Counted from the first letter of the stretch, positions 18,717 through 27,805 are shown. The stretch: DNA of 64,000 nucleotides from Hahella sp. KA22 (GCF_004135205.1 NZ_CP035490.1:372001-436000), one strand, 5' to 3'. The notes: generated by a model from the letters alone, not told the origin. Program-made: numbers and translations.

Positions 18717-19631
18717 CTATGGCAGCCAGTATTCTGAAGCGCCGGCGTTTTTTATACGCGTCAGGTCTTTGGAGGGTGGGAGGCCGAACAGGCGGGCGTA
18801 TTCGCGGCTGAACTGTGAGGGGCTGTCGTAGCCGACGCCATAACCGATGTTGGCGATGTCCTGGTCGCCCAAAAACAGTTGCCGTCGCGCCTCCAGCAGC
18901 CGCAGCTGTTTCTGGTACTGCAGCGGCGTCATGTGGGTGGCGGCCCTGAAATGTTGGAAAAACGATGACGCGCTCATGCAGGTAAGGTGCAGCAGCTCTT
19001 CCATGTCAAAAGGCCGATTAAAGGTGGATTTTATATGCTGAACGGCTTTGCTTATCTGTCGTAAACGACTGTCTCCGTTAGTGATTTCACGCAGAATGCC
19101 GCCCTGGTCGCCATTCGCCAGCCAGTACAGGATCTCCTTTTCCGCCAACGGAGACAGAACGGAGATGTCTTTGGGCTCATCGTTCAGCAACGCAACCAGT
19201 CTGATTAACGCATCCAGGAGACGAGGCGTCACCAGACTGACGCCGACGCTTTGCTGAGGCTCGCTGTTATCGACGCTTCCTTCGTCCAAAATCAGCTCGC
19301 TGAGGATAGTTAGATCCAAATCCAACCGCATGCACAAGTAAGGTTGCTCCGGCGACGCCTGCATCACCTGACCAGCAATAGGCAGGTCCACCGACACCAC
19401 CAGGTAGTGGGCGGCGTCGTACTTGAATAGCTGTGCACCGGAGATGACTTTCTTCGCACCTTGCGCCACGACGCATACCGCAGGCTGATGAACGGCGAGC
19501 ACTGGTTCTGTAGGGGACGATGAGCGGATGAACGAGAGTCTGGGGATGTCGCTTTCATGCACGCCATCATTAGGACAGTGCTTCTGAATCAGACCGGCTA
19601 ATTCCTTAATCCGGTCATGGATTTCCGACAT
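18717..19631 (-). CDS. AraC-family transcriptional regulator
   Basis: A 304-residue regulator: N-terminal AraC-type ligand/dimerisation domain (SPTEPVLAVHQPAVCVVAQGAK is typical of the subgroup near RclR/YeaM) and a C-terminal pair of helix-turn-helix motifs (FDMEELLHLTCMSASSFFQH and IANIGYGVGYDSPSQFSREY). An AGGAGG ribosome site lies before the ATG. It lies 39 bases after the SDR gene in the same direction, so it probably regulates its own operon including that reductase. Confidence 0.92.
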   Translation of the reverse strand: MSEIHDRIKELAGLIQKHCPNDGVHESDIPRLSFIRSSSPTEPVLAVHQPAVCVVAQGAKKVISGAQLFKYDAAHYLVVSVDLPIAGQVMQASPEQPYLCMRLDLDLTILSELILDEGSVDNSEPQQSVGVSLVTPRLLDALIRLVALLNDEPKDISVLSPLAEKEILYWLANGDQGGILREITNGDSRLRQISKAVQHIKSTFNRPFDMEELLHLTCMSASSFFQHFRAATHMTPLQYQKQLRLLEARRQLFLGDQDIANIGYGVGYDSPSQFSREYARLFGLPPSKDLTRIKNAGASEYWLP

Positions 19632-19670
19632 ACCCAGCCTCCTGTTGAAATCGCGCGCCTGCGCGAAAAT

Positions 19671-20516
19671 TTATTCCAAAATATCCGTCGATACGGATAA
19701 CGACGCCCACTGATCCAGCTCACTCTGGCGGGCGCTGTATGCCTGGCTGAGATACTGCACCGCATCCGAGCCGGCAGCGAATCTTAGCGGACAATTCTCC
19801 TCGCGGGACAGCTTCACCAAGGCTTCGCCCAGCTTGGCCGGATCGCCAGCCTGCTGATGGTTACGAATGCGATAGCCTGCCATCACAGCAGTAGAGTACT
19901 GCTCGTAGTCGCTCACTCGCAGATCGCCATAACTGATTGAACTGTCATCCAGAAAATCCGTACGAAAAAAGCCGGGCTGCACCAGGGTGACGCCAATGCC
20001 AAACTGCTTCACCTCCACCGCCAGACACTCAGAGAACCCTTCGATGGCGAACTTGGAGGCGCAGTACGCCGACGCGCCCTCAAAACCAATCGCGCCGCCG
20101 ATTGAGGAAATGTTGAAAATACGCCCCTTACGCTGTTCCCGCATGTAGGGCAATATTGCACGCGTAACGTCCATTAATCCAAATACATTGGTCTCAAACT
20201 GAGCGGAAATTCTGTCTGTGGCCACTTCCTCAAACACGCCCAACTGGCCGTATCCCGCATTATTCACCAGCACATCGACGCCGCCAAAGCGCGCCACAGC
20301 CTGCTTGGCGCAGTCCGCCGCCTGAGACTGACTGCATACATCCAGCGCCAGCAACAGTAGGCGGTCGTCAGACTCATAAACCTTACGCAGCGCATCCAGG
20401 TTACGCCCGGTCGCCACCACATTTTCCCCCGCCGCCAACGCCGCGACAGCAATCTCATACCCCAACCCGCGAGAAGCCCCGGTAATAAACCAGGTTTTAT
20501 TTTTTCCATCGGACAT
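19671..20516 (-). CDS. Short-chain dehydrogenase/reductase
   Basis: A 281-residue classical SDR oxidoreductase. The NAD(P)-binding motif TGASRGLGYE begins near residue 12, NNAGYG follows near 88, the catalytic serine in NISSIGG and the YCASK motif (Y and K) are present, and PGFFRTDF closes the cofactor site. The ATG at 20516 has GGAGG six bases upstream. AraC-linked SDRs of this kind often reduce or oxidise aldehydes or ketones; the substrate is unknown. Confidence 0.92.
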   Translation of the reverse strand: MSDGKNKTWFITGASRGLGYEIAVAALAAGENVVATGRNLDALRKVYESDDRLLLLALDVCSQSQAADCAKQAVARFGGVDVLVNNAGYGQLGVFEEVATDRISAQFETNVFGLMDVTRAILPYMREQRKGRIFNISSIGGAIGFEGASAYCASKFAIEGFSECLAVEVKQFGIGVTLVQPGFFRTDFLDDSSISYGDLRVSDYEQYSTAVMAGYRIRNHQQAGDPAKLGEALVKLSREENCPLRFAAGSDAVQYLSQAYSARQSELDQWASLSVSTDILE

Positions 20517-20540
20517 ATGCAACCTCCAAAATGTATTCAA

Positions 20541-20982
20541 CTGTAGTTATCGAACACAAGAATGACTCCATGGTCGCTCAAACAGCTAACACGATACTCT
20601 CTACCCTTTGCACAATTCTCCATTCTTGTCGAAAAATACCAAGCAATATGAGACGTACGATTCACGAAGTTAGCGCAAAAGGCGCTGAGCCTTACTATGC
20701 GAATTGAGCGTGGCGCCCCTTTCCACATCACAGACTTTTAAGCCTCTGGGAACACTACAGTTTGACTCAAGAATATGCGGTTGAACTGAATCCAAAAAAC
20801 TTAGTGGCTACGCTCACAGTATTAAATAAATATAGTGATTTCGGGGCCCCCACCCTGAGCACTCTTAGGGATAAAGGCCGATAGGCGATATGCGAGCTGG
20901 TGGTATAATGGCTTTTATAGCCCCCCCTGAAATAAAGCTCAATGTGTTATTTAAGAGTTTTAAAGAGATAAGGTAAAACTGT
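20541..20982. other. Gene-poor region before the toxin-antitoxin pair
   Basis: About 440 bases without a well-supported gene. The composition becomes AT-rich toward the antitoxin gene, marking the left edge of what looks like acquired DNA. A 40-codon frame (20762-20884, TTG start, no ribosome site) has a protein-like composition and may be a remnant, but it cannot be supported as a gene. Confidence 0.4.
20901..20909 (+). promoter_or_regulatory. Possible extended -10 promoter of the toxin-antitoxin pair
   Basis: TGGTATAAT matches an extended -10 element (TGnTATAAT) 74 bases before the antitoxin start. No clear -35 is seen, as is usual for extended -10 promoters. Confidence 0.5.
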
Positions 20983-21306
20983 ATGAGCAAAGAAATATTA
21001 TCAACATTTACCTCTCCGTTAGAGGAGTTCAAAGAAAAGTTCGCAAAGCTTTTAGAAGAAGCAGATGCGGAGCCTGTTGCTGTTGTTGATGACAAAAATG
21101 ACGTTCTATTCTATGCCGTTTCGCCATATTTATTTGAAGAAATGATGGAGTATATAGAATATAGCCAGAGAGGCAGCACGAAGCTTATTTCACCCGAAGA
21201 AAGCAGCCTCGGCATTACCGAAGAAGATTTGGTAAACATATCAGAAAATGCGAAGAAAGATATAGAAAATCTAAAGAAAAAAGGGCGTATAGATAAATGG
21301 AAATAA
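20983..21306 (+). CDS. yafN: YafN/Phd-like antitoxin
   Basis: A 107-residue protein resembling type II antitoxins of the Phd/YefM superfamily, and YafN in particular: residues 33-57 (EPVAVVDDKNDVLFYAVSPY then LFEEMMEYIEY) match the conserved core where a target-protein flank is followed by a helix. The C-terminal half is charged and helical, as expected for the toxin-neutralising tail. AAGG lies nine bases before the ATG. The next large gene encodes a YafO-like toxin, which makes the assignment firm. The gene is AT-rich compared with its neighbours and uses AT-ending codons, suggesting horizontal transfer. Confidence 0.85.
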   Translation: MSKEILSTFTSPLEEFKEKFAKLLEEADAEPVAVVDDKNDVLFYAVSPYLFEEMMEYIEYSQRGSTKLISPEESSLGITEEDLVNISENAKKDIENLKKKGRIDKWK

Positions 21307-21389
21307 AGTTCATTTTGAATAAGAAGACTAAGCAGGTAGAAAAGATATATAAAAACAAGAGTCCTAATAAGAAAAGCGCTGTCAAGTGA
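21297..21389 (+). CDS. Possible 30-residue basic ORF between antitoxin and toxin
   Basis: A 31-codon frame starting at an ATG that overlaps the end of the antitoxin gene, with AAGGG ten bases upstream. The predicted peptide is very lysine-rich (starting MEIKFILNKKTKQ) and stops before the toxin gene. It may be a translated spacer that couples antitoxin and toxin, a decayed toxin start, or chance. I recognise no family. Confidence 0.3.
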   Translation: MEIKFILNKKTKQVEKIYKNKSPNKKSAVK

Positions 21390-21454
21390 CTTTTTAACGG
21401 AATCAGAGCTGAGTGAAATCGCCAATAAGCCCAGAAATAAAAATGGGGGCTGGA

Positions 21455-21868
21455 ATGGCTGAAGTTTTCATGCATGAGCTCCTGCAAAACAGGCTGACCA
21501 TACAGCAGCAAGAAAAGCTAGAAAGCGAGTTCAGAAGGTACAAGGAAGAAGATGGATATGTACCAGGTGATTTTGGGAGAGATGCACCCTATACAAGGAC
21601 CTTTAATAGGCGATATCTGGAGCTCATGCATCTCCATATAAGAAGAGATAATAAAGCATGGCCCAATAGAACCCTCCAATTTTATAGAAGAAGTGGTTTT
21701 GTTCTTGTCTACTGCTATGGATTTATAGATAGAAACAAATATTTGCTGATTGATATTATCAAACACTTTGACCCTAAAAAGCCGAATGAAAAAGAAAATA
21801 CTGATGAAGATAACAATCTCATGGCTGAATTAGAGGCTATAGCAGAGTCTTTCAGAGACAAAAACTAG
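21455..21868 (+). CDS. yafO: YafO-like mRNA interferase toxin
   Basis: A 137-residue toxin related to Escherichia coli YafO, a ribosome-dependent mRNA interferase. The family pattern is clear: EVF near the start, FRRYKEEDGYVPGDFGRDA, LMHLHIRRDNKAWPNRTLQF, VLVYCYGFIDRNKYLLIDII and a final NNLMAELEAIAESFRDKN. The ATG at 21455 is chosen because it lines up with the YafO N-terminus and has GGGGG upstream; an upstream GTG at 21413 is also in frame. The stop codon TAG is part of the CTAG target duplication of the IS element, so the gene is intact but its downstream DNA has been displaced. Confidence 0.85.
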   Translation: MAEVFMHELLQNRLTIQQQEKLESEFRRYKEEDGYVPGDFGRDAPYTRTFNRRYLELMHLHIRRDNKAWPNRTLQFYRRSGFVLVYCYGFIDRNKYLLIDIIKHFDPKKPNEKENTDEDNNLMAELEAIAESFRDKN

Positions 21869-23006
21869 GGAACCTCTGAATAACCCATAGTTATCCCAAT
21901 ATCCCTCTCCATTGTGCATTTGGCCCAACCATATACTGCTTTTTCCAACAACTTTCGCCCCTTTCAGGGCGGAAGTGGGCCTATCGCCCTATATCCGCAG
22001 CTCTTTCCACACCATAAGAAGATTGCTGAAGGCCGCCAGTAGATATAATCGATTCCTGTTCTTCGCCAGGCCTCGATAGCGGACTTCGCCATAACCAAAC
22101 ACCTGCTTAATGTAGCGGAATGGATGCTCCACTTTGGCTCGGATGCTCGCTTTCAGCATCTCCATTCTCTGATGCTCTTTGCTCAGTGTGTGGCGCACGC
22201 CTGGACGTCTCGCGATAAACCAGGCGACACCCGCCCGCTTCTGGTGTTCCTCCCGCTTATGAATGCCTTGGTAACCGGCATCGCCGAACACGACGCTTTC
22301 TTCTCCATGCAGCAATTTGCCCGCAACTGTGATGTCATGGACATTCGCTCCCGTCGTTTCAAGGCTGTGAATCAGTCCCCGGGCGCTGTCTACGCCAATG
22401 TGCATTTTCATACCCAAGCGCCACTCATTGCCTTTTTTGGTCTGGCGCATCTCCGGGTCGCGTTGGCCGCTCTGGTTTTGAGTGGAGCTCGGGGCGGAAA
22501 TAATCGTCGCGTCCACAATGCTGCCTTCCCGCATCATCAGCCCTTGCTTCTGTAGTTGTTTGTTCACTTCCTTGAAAAGCGTCTTGCCTAAACCGTGACG
22601 CTCCAGCAGGTGACGAAAATGGAGGATCGTGCTTTCATCCGGCAATCGGTCTGACAGGCGCAGACCAGCAAAGCGACGCATGGACTCAATCTCATACAGC
22701 GCATCTTCCATCGCGGGATCGCTGAGGTTATAGAACAGTTGCATGCAGTGAACGCGAAGCATGGCGGATAACGGATACGGCGGCCGGCCATTCTCGCCCT
22801 TGGGATAATAACGGGCGACCTTCTTCTCCAACCGTTCCCAGGGAATCAGCTTATCCATCCGCTCCAGAAAGATTTCCCGGCGGGTCTTACGCTTTTTATT
22901 CTGGTATTCGGCTTCGGAGAAAGTCATCTGATCCATGAAAAGTGTTCCTGCTGAGTTGGACTGCCGTATTATGACTGATTCTTGGGGTTATTCAGAGGTT
23001 CCCTAG
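21865..23006. mobile_element. Complete IS5-group insertion sequence with CTAG duplication
   Basis: The element runs from 21869 to 23002 (1,134 bp), bounded by perfect 18-base inverted repeats GGAACCTCTGAATAACCC (21869-21886) and its complement (22985-23002). CTAG is repeated on both sides (21865-21868 and 23003-23006), matching the YTAR target of the IS5 group. It holds one transposase gene. The perfect ends, intact frame and intact duplication suggest recent and possibly active transposition. Confidence 0.93.
21989..22936 (-). CDS. IS5-family DDE transposase
   Basis: A 315-residue transposase filling most of the insertion sequence. The N-terminal part (PLSAMLRVHCMQLFYNLSDP, LPDESTILHFRHLLE) is the IS5-type DNA-binding region, and the catalytic residues are visible as D in GSIVDATII, D in VVFGDAGYQG and E in RAKVEHPFRYIK. 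An AGGA ribosome site lies before the ATG. The frame is uninterrupted, so the enzyme is probably functional. Confidence 0.95.
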   Translation of the reverse strand: MDQMTFSEAEYQNKKRKTRREIFLERMDKLIPWERLEKKVARYYPKGENGRPPYPLSAMLRVHCMQLFYNLSDPAMEDALYEIESMRRFAGLRLSDRLPDESTILHFRHLLERHGLGKTLFKEVNKQLQKQGLMMREGSIVDATIISAPSSTQNQSGQRDPEMRQTKKGNEWRLGMKMHIGVDSARGLIHSLETTGANVHDITVAGKLLHGEESVVFGDAGYQGIHKREEHQKRAGVAWFIARRPGVRHTLSKEHQRMEMLKASIRAKVEHPFRYIKQVFGYGEVRYRGLAKNRNRLYLLAAFSNLLMVWKELRI

Positions 23007-23365
23007 GAAAGCGTTAAAACTCTGTGTCAACCAAGCTACAAATCGATGCATCCTCTGCCCCGTAATTGGTACAACTGGACTTTTGCACCTAGTCTGAGTA
23101 ATTGAAGTGCGCCAAGAGAGGGTCAGCCACTTGTTGTGCTAAAAAGCAGCCGCCATTATTCATGGAATACACATAGGTTACGGGCAAAAGTAGCTTCGTA
23201 TTAACAAAATCCTGATCTTCCCTCCAGTTCTCTTCTAGACTCATTAAGTATCTAAACAGCAAAAATAATGAGTTTTAGCCCCGCCAAACTGGCGAGGCTA
23301 TCATTTAATCAACAATCTCAACGGAGATTAAAAGATTATCTGTCGCCGTATGCTTGCAGATAAAA
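23007..23365. other. Gene-free DNA right of the insertion sequence
   Basis: About 360 bases with no supported gene between the IS and nrdB. It would have followed the toxin gene before insertion. A hairpin at 23277-23301 (AGCCCCGCCA with TGGCGAGGCT) lies after the nrdB stop but has no T tract in the right place. Confidence 0.4.
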
Positions 23366-24586
23366 TTACCACTGTAACGACGCCCCGGTCTGATACTCCG
23401 TCACGCGGGTTTCGAAGAAGTTTTTCTCTTTACGCATGCTGGCCTGTTCGTCCAGCCAGGGCAGTGCGTTGCCGGCGCCGGGGAAGGGCTCGTCCAGTTT
23501 CAGCTGCTTGGCGCGGCGGTTGGCGATGAAACGGAATTGTTCGATGTGGTCTTCCGCGGTATAGCCCAGGATCGGTTCTTTCAGCAGGAAATGGGCGTAG
23601 CCGGTCTCCGCTGCTTCTGCTTCTTCCCACAGCGTTTTGATGGCTTTGGGATCAAGGGTGACGCCTTCTTCCTTGATGATCTGTTTCACCACGCGGATAC
23701 CGAAGGCGCAGTGCATGACTTCGTCGCGCATGATGTATTGCAGCTGCTCGCCGGTGCCTTTCATCAATCCGCGACGCTGCAAAGCGAAGATGGGACTGAA
23801 ACCATTGTAAAACCAGCAGCCTTCGAAAATACCGGCGAAGAAAATATACGCCATCACGAAGGTTTCCAGGTCATCCCGGTTACGCAGGTTGATATCCGGG
23901 CGCAATAGCGCGCTGATACGCTCGTTGCCCATCTTGATCTTGCGATAGATCGCTGGCGTGACGCGGTAACGGTTATAAATCTCGCTCTGATCCAGACCAA
24001 TCGTTTCAATACAGTGCTGATAGGTCCAGGTATGCAGAGATTCTTCGTACACCTGCCGCGCCTGATAGATCTGCAATTCCGGTGCGCTCATTTTCTCCAT
24101 CACCGCCAGACCGATATTACGCATGGCCAGGATATCGGAAGTAGTCAGGTAGGCCAGCACGTTTTCATACACATGCTTTTCTTCCAGAGTCAGCTTGTGA
24201 TGGTAGTCGTACACGTCCTGAGACATGTTGATGTCCAGAGGCGTCCAGTGGTTCTTGTTGGCGTTGAGGAAAAACTCCCACGCCCAGGGATACTTGAACG
24301 GCGCCAGCTGGTTGATGTCAGTCATCCCGTTCACCACCCGCTTGTCGTCAGGGTTAACCGGGTCCAGCTTTTGTAAAACCTGTTCTTCCATCGCCTCCTC
24401 CGCCAGGGCCGCGGGCTCTGGCACGCTGTCAGGGGCTCCCCCGGCGGCGGGGGCCGCAGCGGGAGAGGTGGAAACGGATGACTGTGGAGAAACAGCCGAG
24501 GATGTGGACACAGCAGGAATCGCCACCGCCAGAGGATCGTCCCAGTCCGACAAGGTCGCAGTCTGCTTCATCAGTTCGGTATTCAT
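23366..24586 (-). CDS. nrdB: Class Ia ribonucleotide reductase, beta subunit
   Basis: A 406-residue NrdB that carries the di-iron site and tyrosyl radical for the reduction of ribonucleotides. Iron ligands are seen as D151 (TTSDILAM), E182 and H185 (YEESLHTWTY), E255 (FEGCWFY), E289 and H292 (RDEVMH); the radical tyrosine is Y189. Residues about 22-65 are a Ser/Ala/Pro-rich, probably disordered insert before the folded domain. Two ATG codons are possible (24592 and 24586); the second has AGGAG at a better distance. It follows nrdA by 28 bases and shares its promoter and riboswitch. Confidence 0.95.
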   Translation of the reverse strand: MNTELMKQTATLSDWDDPLAVAIPAVSTSSAVSPQSSVSTSPAAAPAAGGAPDSVPEPAALAEEAMEEQVLQKLDPVNPDDKRVVNGMTDINQLAPFKYPWAWEFFLNANKNHWTPLDINMSQDVYDYHHKLTLEEKHVYENVLAYLTTSDILAMRNIGLAVMEKMSAPELQIYQARQVYEESLHTWTYQHCIETIGLDQSEIYNRYRVTPAIYRKIKMGNERISALLRPDINLRNRDDLETFVMAYIFFAGIFEGCWFYNGFSPIFALQRRGLMKGTGEQLQYIMRDEVMHCAFGIRVVKQIIKEEGVTLDPKAIKTLWEEAEAAETGYAHFLLKEPILGYTAEDHIEQFRFIANRRAKQLKLDEPFPGAGNALPWLDEQASMRKEKNFFETRVTEYQTGASLQW

Positions 24587-24614
24587 GGTCATAGCTCCTG
24601 GTTGTTATCGTCGC

Positions 24615-27476
24615 TTACTGACAGGCTTCGCAGTCCGGATCGAGAATCGAACAGAACTTCGGTTGCGGTTCCTGATTCTCAGTGTCGTCAACATCAGGTT
24701 TGGCGTTGTCGCTCTGGGACGCGCCGGAAGAAATTTTCTCCATTTGCGTGGCGCCGAGAGAGCGCAGGTAATAAGTCGTTTTCAGGCCGCGGGACCAGGC
24801 CAGTTTGTACAGGTTGTCCAGTTTTTTACCGGAAGGCTCCGCCATGTACAGGTTAAGGCTCTGCCCCTGATCAATCCATTTCTGGCGACGGGAGGCCGCT
24901 TCCACCAACCAGCGAGGATCGATCTCAAACGCGGTCAGGAACAACTGCTTCACGTCTTCTGGAATGCGATCGATCTGCGCAACGGAGCCATCAAAGTACT
25001 TGAGATCGTTGACCATAACGGAATCCCATAGATCCCGCGCCTTCAACTCCTGCACCAGCCAGGGGTTGATCACGGTGAACTCGCCGGACAGGTTGGATTT
25101 GACGAACAGGTTCTGATACGTCGGTTCAATGGACTGGGATACGCCGACAATGTTGGAAATCGTCGCCGTAGGCGCGATCGCCATGACATTGGAGTTACGC
25201 ATGCCCTGCTTTTTCACCAGCTCGCGCACTGGCGTCCAGTCCAGACTGTGACCACGATCCAGCGTGCAGTATTCCGCGCCGCGCTCCTGCTCCAGACGAT
25301 CCAGAGAATCGATAGGCAGAACGCCCTGATCCCACAGGGAACCTTCGTAGGTTTCATAGCGTCCGCGCTCTTTCGCCAGATTAGAAGAAGCAGTGATCGC
25401 AAAATAGCTGATCAGCTCCATGGACTGATCGGCGAAGCGCACTGCTTCGACGCTGCTATACGGCAGGCCAAGCTTGTACAGCGCATCCTGGAAGCCCATC
25501 AGGCCCATGCCCACAGGACGGTGACGCAGGTTGGCGTTACGCGCCTGGGGAACCGCGTAATAGTTGATGTCAATGACGTTATCCAGCATGCGCACTGCGG
25601 TATACACGGTGTTGCGCAGACGATCATGATCGATTTCGCCATTGCGAATGTGGTTGACCAGGTTGACCGAGCCCAGGTTACACACCGCAATTTCGTCCTG
25701 ACTGGTGTTCAGCGTGATCTCCGTACACAGGTTCGAGGAGTGCACCACGCCAACGTGTTGCTGCGGCGAACGCAGGTTACAGGGGTCTTTGAAGGTCACC
25801 CAGGGATGGCCTGTTTCGAACAACATGGAGAGCATCTTGCGCCACAGATTCTGCGCAGGCACTTTCTTGAACAGGGTGATGGCGCCGCTTTCCACGAGGG
25901 ATTCGTAGTGGGTATAGCGCGCTTCAAAAGCGGAGCCGTACAAATCGTGCAGATCCGGCGCATCGCTGGGTGAGAACAGCGTCCACTCCTTGTCCTCGAA
26001 CACCCTCTTCATGAACAGGTCAGGAATCCAGTTGGCGGAGTTCATGTCATGGGTGCGGCGGCGTTCATCGCCAGTGTTTTTGCGCAGTTCCAGGAACTCT
26101 TCGATATCCAGGTGCCAGGACTCCAGATAAGCACACACGGCGCCTTTACGTTTGCCGCCCTGATTCACTGCCACGGCCGTGTCGTTCACAACCTTCAGGA
26201 ACGGCACCACGCCCTGGGATTTACCATTAGTGCCTTTGATGTGGGAGCCCAGAGAGCGCACCGGCGTCCAGTCATTGCCCAGACCGCCCGCCCATTTGGA
26301 CAGCAGCGCATTGTCCTTGATCGCGCCGTAAATACCCTCCAGGTCATCCGGCACAGTGGTCAGATAGCAGGATGACAATTGCGGACGGTTGGTGCCGGCA
26401 TTGAACAGCGTCGGCGTGGAGCACATGTAATCAAAAGAGGACAACAAGTTGTAGAACTCAATCGCACGAGCGTTAGGGTCGTCTTCCTGCACCGACAGCC
26501 CCATGGCGACGCGCATGAAAAACGCCTGCGGCAATTCCAGGCGGGTCTCGCGCCAGTGAATGAAGTAACGATCGTAAAGGGTCTGTAGCCCCAAGTAGGT
26601 GAATTGACGATCACGCTCAGGCTTAAGCGCGGCGCCCAGTCGTTCCAGATCGAATTCCAGCAGACTTGGCGACAGCAATTCATGCTCCACGCAGCGTTCG
26701 ATAATGGCGCGGAACGCAGACGGATACAGTTCCGCCATTTCAGTTTCCGTGGCGGACGCAGCGATATTCAGATAGCTCAGCGACTCTTCACGCAAACCGT
26801 CCAATAACAAACGGGCGCACACATAGGAATAGTTAGGTTCTTCTTCGATCAGAGGACGCGCCGCCATGACCAGCGCGGCGTTGACGTCTTTATGCTTAAC
26901 GCCGTTGTACAGGTTCTTCAGTGCGCCCTGCAGCACTTTTTCCTCGCTGACGCCGTCCAGATCCGCACAGGCATCGCTGATCACTGTACGTAGACGTCCC
27001 ATATTCAAAGGCGCTTCTGAGCCGTCAGTGAATTTCACATTGATATCGGGATGCGTCTCCCCTGCCTGTTCGCTTGGCGCAGGCGCGCGCTGACGGGCAT
27101 GCTCTTCACGATACAGTACATAAGCGCGGGCCACTTTGTGGAAGCCGCCGCGCATCAGGCCTAACTCCACCAGATCCTGAATTTCTTCAATATGCACCGA
27201 ACCGCCTTCCGGGCTGCGGCGGCGCAGGCGAGCCACGATATCTTTAACCAGTTTTTCTACGGAATCCCGCACACGGGGCGAACCGGACGCGGATTGTCCT
27301 TCCACCGCCAAAAACGCCTTGGTCACCGCCATGGCGATTTTTCGGTCGTCAAACGGCGCAGCCTGACCGGTGCGTTTGATCACCTGCAGCAGGGCGTTAT
27401 GAGTGCGTGATTCGGATGAAACAGATGGGGAACTGGAGGCGCGCGCCTCACTGGGGGACGAAAAACTGCCGGTCAT
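24615..27476 (-). CDS. nrdA: Class Ia ribonucleotide reductase, alpha subunit
   Basis: A 953-residue catalytic subunit. After a Ser-rich N-terminus comes an ATP-cone (about 24-115; VIKRTGQAAPFDDRKIAMAV), then the barrel domain with the redox cysteines in SSCYLTT and NLCTEI, radical-transfer segments near the end, and the C-terminal cysteine pair in DPDCEACQ that is re-reduced by thioredoxin or glutaredoxin. The ATG at 27476 has GAGGA seven bases upstream; upstream in-frame starts lack ribosome sites and would intrude on the leader. It is first in the nrdA-nrdB operon, downstream of a cobalamin riboswitch and NrdR boxes. Confidence 0.95.
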   Translation of the reverse strand: MTGSFSSPSEARASSSPSVSSESRTHNALLQVIKRTGQAAPFDDRKIAMAVTKAFLAVEGQSASGSPRVRDSVEKLVKDIVARLRRRSPEGGSVHIEEIQDLVELGLMRGGFHKVARAYVLYREEHARQRAPAPSEQAGETHPDINVKFTDGSEAPLNMGRLRTVISDACADLDGVSEEKVLQGALKNLYNGVKHKDVNAALVMAARPLIEEEPNYSYVCARLLLDGLREESLSYLNIAASATETEMAELYPSAFRAIIERCVEHELLSPSLLEFDLERLGAALKPERDRQFTYLGLQTLYDRYFIHWRETRLELPQAFFMRVAMGLSVQEDDPNARAIEFYNLLSSFDYMCSTPTLFNAGTNRPQLSSCYLTTVPDDLEGIYGAIKDNALLSKWAGGLGNDWTPVRSLGSHIKGTNGKSQGVVPFLKVVNDTAVAVNQGGKRKGAVCAYLESWHLDIEEFLELRKNTGDERRRTHDMNSANWIPDLFMKRVFEDKEWTLFSPSDAPDLHDLYGSAFEARYTHYESLVESGAITLFKKVPAQNLWRKMLSMLFETGHPWVTFKDPCNLRSPQQHVGVVHSSNLCTEITLNTSQDEIAVCNLGSVNLVNHIRNGEIDHDRLRNTVYTAVRMLDNVIDINYYAVPQARNANLRHRPVGMGLMGFQDALYKLGLPYSSVEAVRFADQSMELISYFAITASSNLAKERGRYETYEGSLWDQGVLPIDSLDRLEQERGAEYCTLDRGHSLDWTPVRELVKKQGMRNSNVMAIAPTATISNIVGVSQSIEPTYQNLFVKSNLSGEFTVINPWLVQELKARDLWDSVMVNDLKYFDGSVAQIDRIPEDVKQLFLTAFEIDPRWLVEAASRRQKWIDQGQSLNLYMAEPSGKKLDNLYKLAWSRGLKTTYYLRSLGATQMEKISSGASQSDNAKPDVDDTENQEPQPKFCSILDPDCEACQ

Positions 27477-27604
27477 GGAATTGTCCTCTATCGCGTGTTC
27501 TGGCCGAACCTCCACGATTAGGGACATAAAGCGACGCGCAGACAGGACAAAAATCGCCTCGCACAAAGCGGCGCTTTATCATTACCCTGAGTCGCGAAGG
27601 CATG

Positions 27605-27805
27605 AATAACTTCAGCATGGCAGGTCTTCGGACTCGGGGGCGTTTACACGTTTTTGCGAACCTACGGCGACCGCTTCCCATCCACTTTCAGGACAGTGCG
27701 TGGGCGTTTCCGCCCGCGTCGCTTTCGTTCCCCCACACCGCTGCGCGTCAGTACCGGACTCTCACCGGATTCCCTCTTAGCACAACCTTTGAACAGGCGT
27801 GAACC
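27605..27805 (-). ncRNA. Cobalamin riboswitch upstream of nrdA
   Basis: On the minus strand the leader contains the B12 box AGTCCGAAGACCTGCC (27634-27619), preceded by the conserved core with GGGAATCCGGTGAGAGTCCGG and ACTGACGCGCAGCGGTGTG. These are the hallmark blocks of adenosylcobalamin riboswitches in the right order and spacing; the ends given are approximate. It lies between the promoter and the nrdA start, with about 130 bases to the start codon. By analogy with Streptomyces nrdABS, B12 would switch off this B12-independent reductase. The function is inferred; the motif is seen. Confidence 0.93.

Noticed and set aside
20762-20884. 40-codon frame before the antitoxin gene
   Set aside because: Its composition looks protein-like, but it needs a TTG start with no ribosome site and matches no family I know; possibly a gene remnant.
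23277-23301. Terminator after nrdB
   Set aside because: The hairpin is good, but on the minus strand it is followed by AAAA rather than a T tract.
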